Positions 8,465 through 17,945 of a stretch of DNA of 64,000 nucleotides are shown one piece after another. Position 1 is the stretch's first letter. Every line of letters starts with the position of its first letter. The notes below the pieces were generated by a model, which worked only from the letters and a program-made list of their open reading frames with translations, had not been told where the DNA came from and searched no databases. A program made the position numbers and the translations under genes. Origin of the DNA: Mucilaginibacter lappiensis (GTDB taxonomy: Bacteria > Bacteroidota > Bacteroidia > Sphingobacteriales > Sphingobacteriaceae); NCBI RefSeq assembly GCF_900155965.1, contig NZ_FTMG01000001.1:124001-188000 (forward strand), given 5' to 3'.

Positions 8465-9628
8465 GACAACCTCAGCTTCGGTTTGTGGTTTGAGTTTTGA
8501 TACCATAACAATGATCAACGCTCCGAAACCCGCCACTATGCCAAAAGCCCAGCGCAACCCTGCCGCCTGTGCTATAAAACCAACCGCCGGCGGTATAATC
8601 AAAAAGCCAAGATAACCTACGGTTGATATGGCAGCTAATGCCTGCCCGCTATTCATACTTTGCGATTTGCCTGCCATACTAAATACCAAAGGCACCACAC
8701 AGGATACCCCCATCCCCACCATAGCATAACCTATATATACTGTATAATTATGTGGTAAAAGAACAGAAAAAAGCAACCCGGCCAATATTAAAATACCACT
8801 AAAACTAAGCACCTTCTTTATACCTGCGGATGCCACCAGCTTATCACCCGTAAAACGCCCGATGGTCATGGACACCATATATATTACAAATGCAGCCGTT
8901 GCTGCTGATTTTGAGGCATGGAGTACTTTTTGAAAGTAAATGCCGCTCCAATCGTACATGGTATTTTCACAGGCCATGGATGCGAAGCAGATCAGTGAGA
9001 ATTTGATCAGGTGCTTATCGGGCAAAGTAAAAACCGACCGGTTGATTTTATTAACGGGCTTTTCATAGTAAGCATGGGGATAAAAGATCAGTGTTATAAT
9101 GATCATGCTTATCCCTACAAACAGTAAATGGTAAGATGGGGCTACATTAAAAGATACCATCAAATATCCTACAGCCGCACCTGCAAAACCGGCCATACTC
9201 CAGATACCATGAAATGTAACCATGATAGACCGGTCATAAAAGCCCTGTATGCTCACAGCCTGTGCATTTACCGATAGATTAAATATATTACGTGCCGAGC
9301 CAAAGAAAAACAACAATACTACCAATTGCCATACATAAGCTGTAAAACCTGGTAAGCAAAGTAAAAGGTTAAAAGTAATAGCTCCCACCAACATAATGCT
9401 CCGGCTGCTGAAATGCTTTAACATTTTTGCGGTTATGGGTATGGTAAGCATCAAACCAATAGGCAATGCAAATAATACCGCACCTAACTGTCCCTCATTA
9501 AGATGTAATTGTTGCTGTATGGATGGTATGCGTGAAGCCCAGGATGAGTAGCCAAACCCCGAAATAAAAAAGAATACCCCGCAGGCCATTCGTAATTTCA
9601 ATTTCCCGCGAGCTGTAACCTGATCCAT
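8459..9628 (-). CDS. MFS transporter, YbjJ-like
   Basis: Start taken at MDQVTARGKL (9628), giving 389 residues; the frame is open to 9670. Twelve hydrophobic segments are visible. The N-terminal part (SGFGYSSWASRIPSIQQQLHLNEGQLGAVLFALPIGLML) matches the WASRIPxIxxxLxLxExQLG signature of the YbjJ subgroup of the major facilitator superfamily, whose members are mostly uncharacterised inner-membrane transporters. The gene stands alone. The substrate cannot be inferred. Confidence 0.85.
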   Translation of the reverse strand: MDQVTARGKLKLRMACGVFFFISGFGYSSWASRIPSIQQQLHLNEGQLGAVLFALPIGLMLTIPITAKMLKHFSSRSIMLVGAITFNLLLCLPGFTAYVWQLVVLLFFFGSARNIFNLSVNAQAVSIQGFYDRSIMVTFHGIWSMAGFAGAAVGYLMVSFNVAPSYHLLFVGISMIIITLIFYPHAYYEKPVNKINRSVFTLPDKHLIKFSLICFASMACENTMYDWSGIYFQKVLHASKSAATAAFVIYMVSMTIGRFTGDKLVASAGIKKVLSFSGILILAGLLFSVLLPHNYTVYIGYAMVGMGVSCVVPLVFSMAGKSQSMNSGQALAAISTVGYLGFLIIPPAVGFIAQAAGLRWAFGIVAGFGALIIVMVSKLKPQTEAEVVQ

Positions 9629-9829
9629 ACCTGTATTAAAGGGGCAAAAATATAGATAATTTACAAGCATGAGGTAATATTACCAGCTTATTAATATACT
9701 CTGATAATCATGCGCTTTGTATAATACCGTAATAAGTTTATCCGTCAAATGCAATTTTGACCTATTTGTTTGTGTCAGCAGGTAAATAGCATTATTTTTG
9801 GTAACACAACAAGCATTCTATTAAAAAAA

Positions 9830-10990
9830 ATGAAAACCAGCAGCATGTCCACTGAACCTACTTATAAAGCTGCCCGGGTTGTAGCACCTTCGGTTGAAAG
9901 ACATTTTAAATATTTTCATTCATTGGTTAACACCGAGGTTGATGCCAATGTTGTCGCCCCTACTCCTGATATTAGTATCATTGAAAATATAATTGATATA
10001 GCCTTTTGGGCAAGCTTGCGCCGGGAAGAAGGATATTCGCCCAAGTTTACGTTGGCATTTTTACCTCCTGAAAGCGCTGGGCAACCTTTGTTGTTTGGTC
10101 ACAAGATACCGCTTGCCCCAAATATTCTCACCAAATTCGCCTCCGCTGTTCAGCAGCCAGGCATACATTTAGGGGTATGGGTTGAAGACGGCGAACTTTA
10201 TCTTTGGGGCACTACGCTGGCCATACCCGCTTATTGCTTTGTATTGGAAGTGATAGAACCGGGGCTGTTGGTGATCAAGCACCGCAGGGTTGACGGTTTT
10301 GGCAAATTTGTGAACATCGTTATATTAAAAGGTGATGACATTAAGGTAGTAGATGAACAAGGCTCAACCCTTTCCGACTGCCCTACCATCCTCACTTCCA
10401 TGCTTGATTTTACACTACCATCCTCCTGGAACGATCCGGTGAATGTACTTGTACAATTGGCGGCTTCTATGCAGGCACATCGTCGTGGTGGAATCTTATT
10501 GGTAGTTCCTTCAGGAAATGATGACTGGAAGGAATCGATCATTACACCGATATCTTATCCGGTATCCCCAGCTTTTTCTGGACTAACCGACCTCATGATA
10601 CATGAGGGGATAGAAAAATACCACACCTCCTGGCAGGAAAAACTGCGCCGGGCTGTAGATACCATCGGTGGACTAACCTCTATAGACGGAGCAACAGTAA
10701 TAAACGACAAGCATGAGTTGTTGGCCTTTGGCGCTAAGATTGGCCGGTCCTCTAAAAGCGTTCGTGTTGAGGAGATTATCGTTACCGAACCTGTAGTTGG
10801 TTGCTCTACTCAAATAATCCACCCGGCACAAAATGGTGGTACGCGGCATTTATCAGCAGCTCAATTTGTATTTGATCAAAAGGATGCTATAGCCCTTGTA
10901 GCTTCTCAGGATGGCCGGTTTACCGTTTTTGCTTGGTCGCCGGTGGTGAATATGGTTCATGCGCATCAGATAGATATTCTTTTACTCTGA
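9830..10990 (+). CDS. DisA_N/DAC-fold protein (DACNV-type putative sensor or diadenylate cyclase)
   Basis: Start taken at ATG 9830 (386 residues); a TTG at 9770 is in frame but unlikely. The C-terminal third resembles the DisA_N diadenylate-cyclase domain: a GGILLVVPSG strand, SIDGATVINDKHELLAFGAKIG (the DGA motif near residue 286), NGGTRHLSAAQFVFDQ (GTRH near 337-340, with Leu in place of the last Arg of the RHR motif) and DAIALVASQDGRFTVFAW. In DisA and CdaA, DGA and RHR bind and cyclise ATP to c-di-AMP. The N-terminal 210 residues are a separate alpha/beta region of unknown role. Related proteins have been described as DACNV sensor domains. Whether this one is catalytic cannot be told from the sequence. 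The gene is monocistronic. Confidence 0.72.
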   Translation: MKTSSMSTEPTYKAARVVAPSVERHFKYFHSLVNTEVDANVVAPTPDISIIENIIDIAFWASLRREEGYSPKFTLAFLPPESAGQPLLFGHKIPLAPNILTKFASAVQQPGIHLGVWVEDGELYLWGTTLAIPAYCFVLEVIEPGLLVIKHRRVDGFGKFVNIVILKGDDIKVVDEQGSTLSDCPTILTSMLDFTLPSSWNDPVNVLVQLAASMQAHRRGGILLVVPSGNDDWKESIITPISYPVSPAFSGLTDLMIHEGIEKYHTSWQEKLRRAVDTIGGLTSIDGATVINDKHELLAFGAKIGRSSKSVRVEEIIVTEPVVGCSTQIIHPAQNGGTRHLSAAQFVFDQKDAIALVASQDGRFTVFAWSPVVNMVHAHQIDILLL

Positions 10991-11050
10991 GCTTTTAGGC
11001 GAAAGACTTACGAGGTTTTAAAAACTAAGTCTTAAAATCACTTTATTACT

Positions 11051-11162
11051 CAAAAAGTGGGCTTACATGGTTTACACTTTTTATGGTTCAAATTGACTTA
11101 AATTATTGATAATAAATAATTTAAGTCAATTTTATGCAAAAATCATGTAAACCCACTTTTTG
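11051..11162. repeat. Structured palindromic repeat, copy 1
   Basis: The outer arms 11051-11069 and 11144-11162 (CAAAAAGTGGG...TTACATG and complement, one mismatch) enclose a perfect 17-base inner hairpin (11091-11107 with 11115-11131, core TTGACTTAAATTATT). A diverged copy lies at 43547-43655. Both copies sit between convergent genes, here the DAC-like gene and the collagen-like lipoprotein gene, and may act as terminators or as a small mobile repeat. Nothing else is recognised in 10991-11279. Confidence 0.75.
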
Positions 11163-11279
11163 TATAAATATTACGGGTTAAGCGTCAATTTAGTAGTTGG
11201 CACAACTTAGTACGTACGCCTATATAACATAGAGAAGTATTAGTAAGCAAATAAAAGCTTACACCATTCTTCAAGGATT

Positions 11280-11954
<675 letters not shown>

Positions 11955-12099
11955 TTATAAGCAAACTGAGTGGGATATTTTTGCTATAAAATCCGAATAT
12001 TATACAGGCAATTTTTTTTTATAATAAGTATAAAAATGGCAATACTGCTCTACCTATTTGAGGTTTTTCAAGCTTATGCAAATTGAATTTGGCCAATCA

Positions 12100-14688
12100 T
12101 CAAAATCTGAATCCTATAGATATATAAGGCAGCGCCCCTTCTTTAGAGAAACCAACCACCCCCTCAATTAATACCAACTGAGCAGGTATCAGATAGATAC
12201 CTCCGCCGTAGCCATCATGCCATTGATCAGATGATTCGCCAGGTTGCCAAACGCGTCCTACATCATTAAAGCCGATGATACCTAAAGAGCCCGGTAAAAG
12301 ATATGAGCTAAAGTCGAGCACTTTCAAACGTAATTCCAGGTTATTGTAAGCAATGGTTTTGCCCGTGAACCTATTGGTATGAAATCCTCTGAAATTTTGC
12401 GCCCCTCCCAGTTTCATCAACTGAAAATAAGCTGCATCGCCTACCGTAGTACCCAATCCTGTACGGTTAGCTATTACTAAAACAGAATCCCTATCAGGGT
12501 TTAAATAAAAGCTAAACTCAGAAAGGACTTGTCCGTAGGTATTATGACTACCGGAGCCACCGCCCGAGAATCCACTGATAGTTGTATTCCATAATACACC
12601 CTGGGTAGGTATAATCAATTTGTTACGCGTATCCAGTTTGGCATTTGCTATTACTCCTCCGTAAACTTTGGTTCCGAATACCTTTTCATTTGGGTATGCT
12701 TGATTATAATCATTCAAAAAACGCCCATCGTTGTTTGATGCCTGACTATTATAAAACTGCCCGGCTATACCCGCGCTTATATTCCAGTTACCATAAGTGT
12801 GATGTAAAGAAACATCGCCGGTAACATAATCATACCGGTTACGATAATAGGATATTTGATGATCTCCTTTATTTTCAAAAACCGTATTGTTGCCTATTCC
12901 AAAGAAGTTACTGAGGTTATTTGGCCCCCTCGACAATATATTAATACCAAAATCATTATTACCAATCAGCTTTTTCCACTCAGCTACGTAGGTGAACAAT
13001 AACGACTTTCGCTCGAGCGAGTAATTGGTTAAAAATTCTTCCCTGAAGGAATAAGGTTCTTTCCGGAAACCATGTTTTTCATAGGAAAAACCGCCAATAA
13101 GCAGTATACCGATATCGTTACTGTAATTAGCTAAAATAATAGGTTCAAAACGGTCAAATTTATAGCTGGTTTTATCGTAGCTGTTTACCGTGGTATCAGT
13201 AGAGGTTTTATTTTTTGCCTGGGATGGTGGTGGCAGCTTATTCTGCTGATCGGAACGATCATAGATGTATAGATTGCGTTTATTGTGCAAACTATCATTC
13301 ACCGCAAAACTATCCATTCCATCCCCCCCAACCATACGCACTTTTATGGGCGAAGGTTGGCTACCGGTAACCGAAAAAACATCATCACCAGCAAAACCAT
13401 AAAGCCTAACTTCTTTGGTTACAGCGGGTGTAAATGAACGGTGATAGGTTACCTTATCAATGCTGCCATATTTTTTAATCTTATTAACAGTTACAGTTAA
13501 ATCGCCATTTGACTCATTATGAATAGTGAATTGATCTGTTTTATCACTTGCCGGGATCTCTACCTCGCGCGATATAAAACGATAATATTCGAGCGCTTGT
13601 TTAGCAAGCCCGTTCCGGCGTGCTATCATCTTGTTGGCTATCTCCTTACCCGAAAGCTGATAAATGGTATCGGGCATCAATTTCATAGCCTTGTTGATCA
13701 GCTCATCGGTCAATTTAGATTGCACAAAGCCAATCTGTTTCTTCCAATCATCCTCACTCAACTGGTTTAAGAAGTAACGGTCGAAATAACGGGCATTAAA
13801 ATTCCAGCCGTTGATATCCCTGATCTCATTGCTATAACCCTGAAACTTTGATTTTAACCATTGATGGGCCACTATCCAGGGTAATACACCTGATGTTTTG
13901 TAATAAACCTGGTCGCGGTCGCGCGGTACGGGTTCATAAACAGTTTCGTGCTTGCCATCTATTTTTTCCCAACGCCATTGATCCTCGTGCCTGTCCCAAT
14001 CACCCAGGAGCATATCCAGTAGGCGTGCCCGTAAAACCGTTTTTTCATCAACCCGGTTATCGTTATCCTCCTGCAACTTTCGCTGCACTTTTGGGGTATT
14101 GTCGGTTTTGTCGGCATCAAGAGGTTCCCGCTCTTCAAATAAAAAAACCTGGTTGGCAAAATCCTTCCGGTAATCACCCAGAGCGGGATCATTCGGCACA
14201 TAAACAATTTTAGGATTAGAATGCGCGACACCTAATGCCTGGGCTAGCGGCGGCACTGTAAGCGCCGAAAACGGATGTGCCGCTGATACCTGATCCTGCA
14301 ATATATCCTTAGCAACCGTGGGCCTAAGATCTACCGGTAAGCCCTTTTCGGGATATTTTTGAATAGTTCGTAAAACCCATTGTTGACCGGTAGGATCCTG
14401 CAAACGCAATGACTTGGTTTGCTGCCCACCACCCTTTTGCAGGATTTTCAAACCACCTTTTTCTGTAGAAATATGAAATACAGGTAGCTTAACCGGTGCG
14501 GCCCAAAGCTTCCGGTAACTTTCGCCCAGGAAAAACCGGTGTGTTTTGCTTACATCATTATAGGTAGGCTCAATAGCCAGTTTTACACTATCGCCCGTAA
14601 CCTGTGCTTTTAAACTTTCTGAGCCTAACAGAAAAACTCCCGTTAAAAACAGGAATATTAATTTAAACACGTTTTTAGCAGGCGGCAT
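12100..14688 (-). CDS. BamA/TamA-type outer-membrane barrel with kinase-like N-terminal region
   Basis: At 862 residues it has a signal peptide (to about residue 29) and a C-terminal surface-antigen/Omp85-type beta-barrel: NLELRLKVLDFSSYLLPGSLGIIGFNDVGRVW, DGYGGGIYLIPAQLV, and a final ...YISIGFRF ending in Phe. Upstream of the barrel, residues 100-270 resemble a HipA/FAM20/CotH-type kinase core: RLLDMLLGDWDRHEDQW at about 222-238 and VYEPVPRDRDQVYY at about 250-263, reminiscent of the catalytic-loop and metal-binding motifs of those kinases. Related Bacteroidota proteins combine this region with a barrel or with a metallophosphoesterase. The kinase-like reading is my inference; the barrel call is firmer. 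It follows the GAF gene but is separated by 51 bases. Confidence 0.7.
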   Translation of the reverse strand: MPPAKNVFKLIFLFLTGVFLLGSESLKAQVTGDSVKLAIEPTYNDVSKTHRFFLGESYRKLWAAPVKLPVFHISTEKGGLKILQKGGGQQTKSLRLQDPTGQQWVLRTIQKYPEKGLPVDLRPTVAKDILQDQVSAAHPFSALTVPPLAQALGVAHSNPKIVYVPNDPALGDYRKDFANQVFLFEEREPLDADKTDNTPKVQRKLQEDNDNRVDEKTVLRARLLDMLLGDWDRHEDQWRWEKIDGKHETVYEPVPRDRDQVYYKTSGVLPWIVAHQWLKSKFQGYSNEIRDINGWNFNARYFDRYFLNQLSEDDWKKQIGFVQSKLTDELINKAMKLMPDTIYQLSGKEIANKMIARRNGLAKQALEYYRFISREVEIPASDKTDQFTIHNESNGDLTVTVNKIKKYGSIDKVTYHRSFTPAVTKEVRLYGFAGDDVFSVTGSQPSPIKVRMVGGDGMDSFAVNDSLHNKRNLYIYDRSDQQNKLPPPSQAKNKTSTDTTVNSYDKTSYKFDRFEPIILANYSNDIGILLIGGFSYEKHGFRKEPYSFREEFLTNYSLERKSLLFTYVAEWKKLIGNNDFGINILSRGPNNLSNFFGIGNNTVFENKGDHQISYYRNRYDYVTGDVSLHHTYGNWNISAGIAGQFYNSQASNNDGRFLNDYNQAYPNEKVFGTKVYGGVIANAKLDTRNKLIIPTQGVLWNTTISGFSGGGSGSHNTYGQVLSEFSFYLNPDRDSVLVIANRTGLGTTVGDAAYFQLMKLGGAQNFRGFHTNRFTGKTIAYNNLELRLKVLDFSSYLLPGSLGIIGFNDVGRVWQPGESSDQWHDGYGGGIYLIPAQLVLIEGVVGFSKEGALPYISIGFRF

Positions 14689-14739
14689 GATATGGTTTTA
14701 TTTAGCAATAGTAGAACCATTGCATATTACAAAATAGTT

Positions 14740-17094
14740 TTATTTTTCTAAAGCTATTTCGTAATTAACACCAACCCTAAGCGCTTTTAAGCCGGTAACA
14801 CCTTGTAATTCTTCCAATTCAAGCTGCTCCAGATCATCCAGTAAAATGTTCTCTTCCTGTAAGTATTTAATGTACTCCATGTATTCGGCCGCTTCTGTCT
14901 GGTTAAAATAAACCATGGCAATTTTACCAGGTTGAGTTAGTCGTTCAATGGTTCCGGCTATTAAAACTTTATCAATGCGTTTTTTCACCACCTCGTACCG
15001 GATATTATAGGCACCTTCTACATCGAAACGCCTTTCATCGTTCCTGAAACTAATGTCTATAGGGTTTGAGTGTATAAATATCAACTGTGTGGTTTGTAAT
15101 GGTCTTGAAAGTTGATCGGTTAATCCATATGCAAGCCTGGCAATTTCGGCCATTGATTTAAGCTGCCACAAGCGAATGTTCTTCAAATACAACACATCAA
15201 ACATCTTTTCCGGCGCTATGGATTGCCCTATATAAATATCATATTCCACCCCATCAGTGCGAAATTTTTCAAAATAGCATGGATATGATCCCTGTACTTC
15301 TTCCTGTGCCTGTTCCAGGTAGTGATTGATGGAAGTATTGATGAGCTGCATAGATGCCTCCAGGTTACGTCTGTTGGTGTATGACAAACCATTCTCTTCG
15401 CTCAAAGAATCAAAATAACGGTCGATCACTTCTTTTTCATTAGGATAATTTTTCCGGAAATGGTCAAGAAAGGGGTTTACCTCATCCTGTAGAAAACCAT
15501 CCAGCATTAACTCGTCATTTGTGGTTATAAAGCCGTTCACTTTCTCCAACCACTCCTCGCATTTATAAATCATCCTGTCGGTCAATGTAAGATGGATATG
15601 TTTTTTTAATACCGTAAGCGTTTCCATAATAATGGTGAGCAGGGATTTTAGATCTTCCTGCAAAGCACTATTACGCTCGATGGTGGAATTACGAATATCC
15701 ACAGCACCAAATAAAGGATACACATCCTCAAAAACTATGGTCTCAATTTCCTGATTCTTCTTTTTCCGGTTACTTTTTCGCAGATAATTCCAGGCAACCT
15801 CGTTAAATTTCCATTGAACAGATGGTTGCAGCGAGGTAAATTTATCTTTGATGATAGTTTCTATACGAAAGGTGAACTGATCTATACTGTTTTGCAGCAA
15901 CTGAGCCACCAACGGAATAGCAGCTTGCAATTTTGACAACAACTTTTCATAAAACACGATCTCCTGATAAGAATATACTTCCATAATACCGGCTATCTCT
16001 TTATTGTAATAAACCGGAAAAATACCATACGATTTAATACCCGCCTGTTTTAAAACATTAAGAAAGGGATGTTTAGATATCTTTTCGTCAGTAAGTGATC
16101 TGAAAAATACAGGTTTCGGATTAAGCTTATAATCATTGGTAATAGCATAAAATGTTTCTTCAGCCAGGTTAAACTCCTTTGCAGATGAAATGAGCACGCT
16201 TTGCGAACATTCATTGGTATCAAATATCAACTTGTCATTAACCGTTAAAAAGGGCAATAAGCCAAATTCAATAGCCGGGTTTTCAGAAAGCGTTTTAAGC
16301 GAGTCAATAATCAAATCGTACTGATCGGTTTCATTATTGGAATGATTAACCAGCTCATTACGGATGCTTTCTATAGCATGAGGCAGTGTTATATCCGTAA
16401 GGGTTATCACGGTAAAGCCCTCAAACTTAAAATTGGAGAGCGGCAGTATATCTTCTAAAACATCTATTCCTTCATAATTATTAATATAAGGCTCAATGAT
16501 ATCAAAATTAATCTCAGGCAAGTCACCAACCAATTTTATATTAACAAACTGCGTGCTGGTCTGGATGTTATAGTACCTTGAAAGCCCGGTTCCGGGATCG
16601 GAGTAAGCGAATAGGAGTTCATTTTTTGATACCGTTGAAAAGCCATATAAGCGCTCCAGTATCAGGTTATATATAAACCGTTTTTGCCGCTGGCTAAACA
16701 GTTCACCCTGGCTCATATTTACCGCATGCAAACCTGAATGGTGGCTGGAATGGAAATCAAAAAAAGCGTCGGTACTAAAGAATATTTTTTCGGGTACGGG
16801 TGTGCTCAAAGCCCAAAAAAATTCTTTTTCATTTAAAATAGGTGGTGTAAGTATACTGTAGATCAGTTCGAGCATTTCCCGATACTTTTCAGCATCTTCG
16901 GGGTGCATATTCAGATCAATACAGGTGTCTTTTTCGAATTTGTCTAATACATACCGGTAAAACTCGCTTTTAAGTGTTTTTTCGGTTTGTACGCGCTCCT
17001 TCAAATGCTCCACGAATGGATTAAATGACAGGCAGGTATCTACCTGGCATAAAAAACAGTCATCCTTATTTATATTTAAAACTTCGGTGTGCAT
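14740..17094 (-). CDS. GAF-domain protein, unknown function
   Basis: A 784-residue cytoplasmic protein without signal or membrane segment. Residues about 260-400 look like a GAF sensor domain (ECSQSVLISSAKEF...GIKSYGIFPVYYNKEIAGIMEVYS). After it comes VYPLFGAVDIRNSTIERN, which superficially resembles the first metal-binding strand of class III nucleotide cyclases (F-x-D-I-x-x-S-T), but a long helical region follows and no second cyclase motif is visible. The C-terminal part has mixed alpha/beta character. A CxxC...C at the N-terminus (CFLCQVDTC) could bind metal. Same-strand neighbours are the PAP2, SdiA-like and ppk1 genes, but a 224-base gap precedes this gene, so it probably has its own promoter. 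Confidence 0.6.
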   Translation of the reverse strand: MHTEVLNINKDDCFLCQVDTCLSFNPFVEHLKERVQTEKTLKSEFYRYVLDKFEKDTCIDLNMHPEDAEKYREMLELIYSILTPPILNEKEFFWALSTPVPEKIFFSTDAFFDFHSSHHSGLHAVNMSQGELFSQRQKRFIYNLILERLYGFSTVSKNELLFAYSDPGTGLSRYYNIQTSTQFVNIKLVGDLPEINFDIIEPYINNYEGIDVLEDILPLSNFKFEGFTVITLTDITLPHAIESIRNELVNHSNNETDQYDLIIDSLKTLSENPAIEFGLLPFLTVNDKLIFDTNECSQSVLISSAKEFNLAEETFYAITNDYKLNPKPVFFRSLTDEKISKHPFLNVLKQAGIKSYGIFPVYYNKEIAGIMEVYSYQEIVFYEKLLSKLQAAIPLVAQLLQNSIDQFTFRIETIIKDKFTSLQPSVQWKFNEVAWNYLRKSNRKKKNQEIETIVFEDVYPLFGAVDIRNSTIERNSALQEDLKSLLTIIMETLTVLKKHIHLTLTDRMIYKCEEWLEKVNGFITTNDELMLDGFLQDEVNPFLDHFRKNYPNEKEVIDRYFDSLSEENGLSYTNRRNLEASMQLINTSINHYLEQAQEEVQGSYPCYFEKFRTDGVEYDIYIGQSIAPEKMFDVLYLKNIRLWQLKSMAEIARLAYGLTDQLSRPLQTTQLIFIHSNPIDISFRNDERRFDVEGAYNIRYEVVKKRIDKVLIAGTIERLTQPGKIAMVYFNQTEAAEYMEYIKYLQEENILLDDLEQLELEELQGVTGLKALRVGVNYEIALEK

Positions 17095-17172
17095 TATCGT
17101 TATAAAATTACCCTGTTAAAAATCTAAAAACTGTTGAAAGATACGGGTACTGCCCTTCTTCAGTTTGGCTGG

Positions 17173-17307
17173 TTATTCTTTTTGTTGGCGCAGTTTTGCC
17201 ACAATGTCTATAAATACATTTGCCTTATCAAAGTTATAACTATCAATGGCTTTTGTAAGTAACAGATTTGTAATTAAACAACTGGTATTGAACTCACTAT
17301 CAAAACC
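17173..17307 (-). pseudogene. Possible coding remnant without start codon
   Basis: The minus strand reads FGFDSEFNTSCLITNLLLTK then AIDSYNFDKANVFIDIVAKL and a stop at 17173-17175. It is preceded in frame by a stop and has no ATG. The composition looks protein-like, but the length is only 45 codons and no family is recognised. It may be the tail of a deleted gene. Confidence 0.22.
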
Positions 17308-17318
17308 AAAGTATTAAT

Positions 17319-17942
17319 TTAGTCATATTTTTTAGGTTTCTGATACTGCTTAAACAGCTTTTGATTAAACCAACGTCCTGCATACGCCGAACCAATACCC
17401 ACCGCTGCCCCAGCCAGTACATCGGTAGGATAATGTTTACCCAAATACATCCTCGAATAAGCTACAGATGAGGCCCAAGCGTAAGCTGGTATCGTTACAT
17501 ACCATTTTTTATATTGCATAGACAATGTTGTTGCCGTTGCGAAAGCCAAACTAGTATGCCCAGATGGGAACGACTGGTTATGGGTAGGACTATTAACAAA
17601 TATTTCATCAGGGTACCTGTCAGCTGGGCGGGTACGGTTAACGCTTATTTTTATAAGCTGGGTAACCAGCACACTTGCGCCCAAATTGATAAAAGTTTCG
17701 GTAGCATTTTGTTTTACTGCGGCATTATTACTTGCCAAACCATAAATTAAAGTACCAAACGAAGCAGCCCCAGCAACATAATATGCCGAATTACTGGTAT
17801 TGCGCCAATAAAGAGAGGTTGGATATCTTGGATTAATACTTTTTAAAATATCAACATCCAAATTTTGTGCTAAACTGCGGCCAGGATTTATAAAGACAAA
17901 GAGCCATATAAAAAACAGGAAAAGCCTTTTGTCTTTTATCAT
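17319..17942 (-). CDS. PAP2 superfamily phosphatase
   Basis: This 207-residue protein has all three motifs of the phosphatidic-acid phosphatase type 2 fold: KISVNRTRP (Lys98...Arg105-Pro), PSGHT (126-130, catalytic His129) and SRMYLGKHYPTD (Arg164, His170, Asp174). A signal anchor (residues 5-25) and several hydrophobic helices place the active site at the periplasmic face. Such enzymes dephosphorylate lipid phosphates or undecaprenyl pyrophosphate. It starts only 3 bases after the stop of the SdiA-like lipoprotein gene, so the two are co-transcribed, probably with ppk1. Confidence 0.93.
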   Translation of the reverse strand: MIKDKRLFLFFIWLFVFINPGRSLAQNLDVDILKSINPRYPTSLYWRNTSNSAYYVAGAASFGTLIYGLASNNAAVKQNATETFINLGASVLVTQLIKISVNRTRPADRYPDEIFVNSPTHNQSFPSGHTSLAFATATTLSMQYKKWYVTIPAYAWASSVAYSRMYLGKHYPTDVLAGAAVGIGSAYAGRWFNQKLFKQYQKPKKYD

Positions 17943-17945
17943 TAA

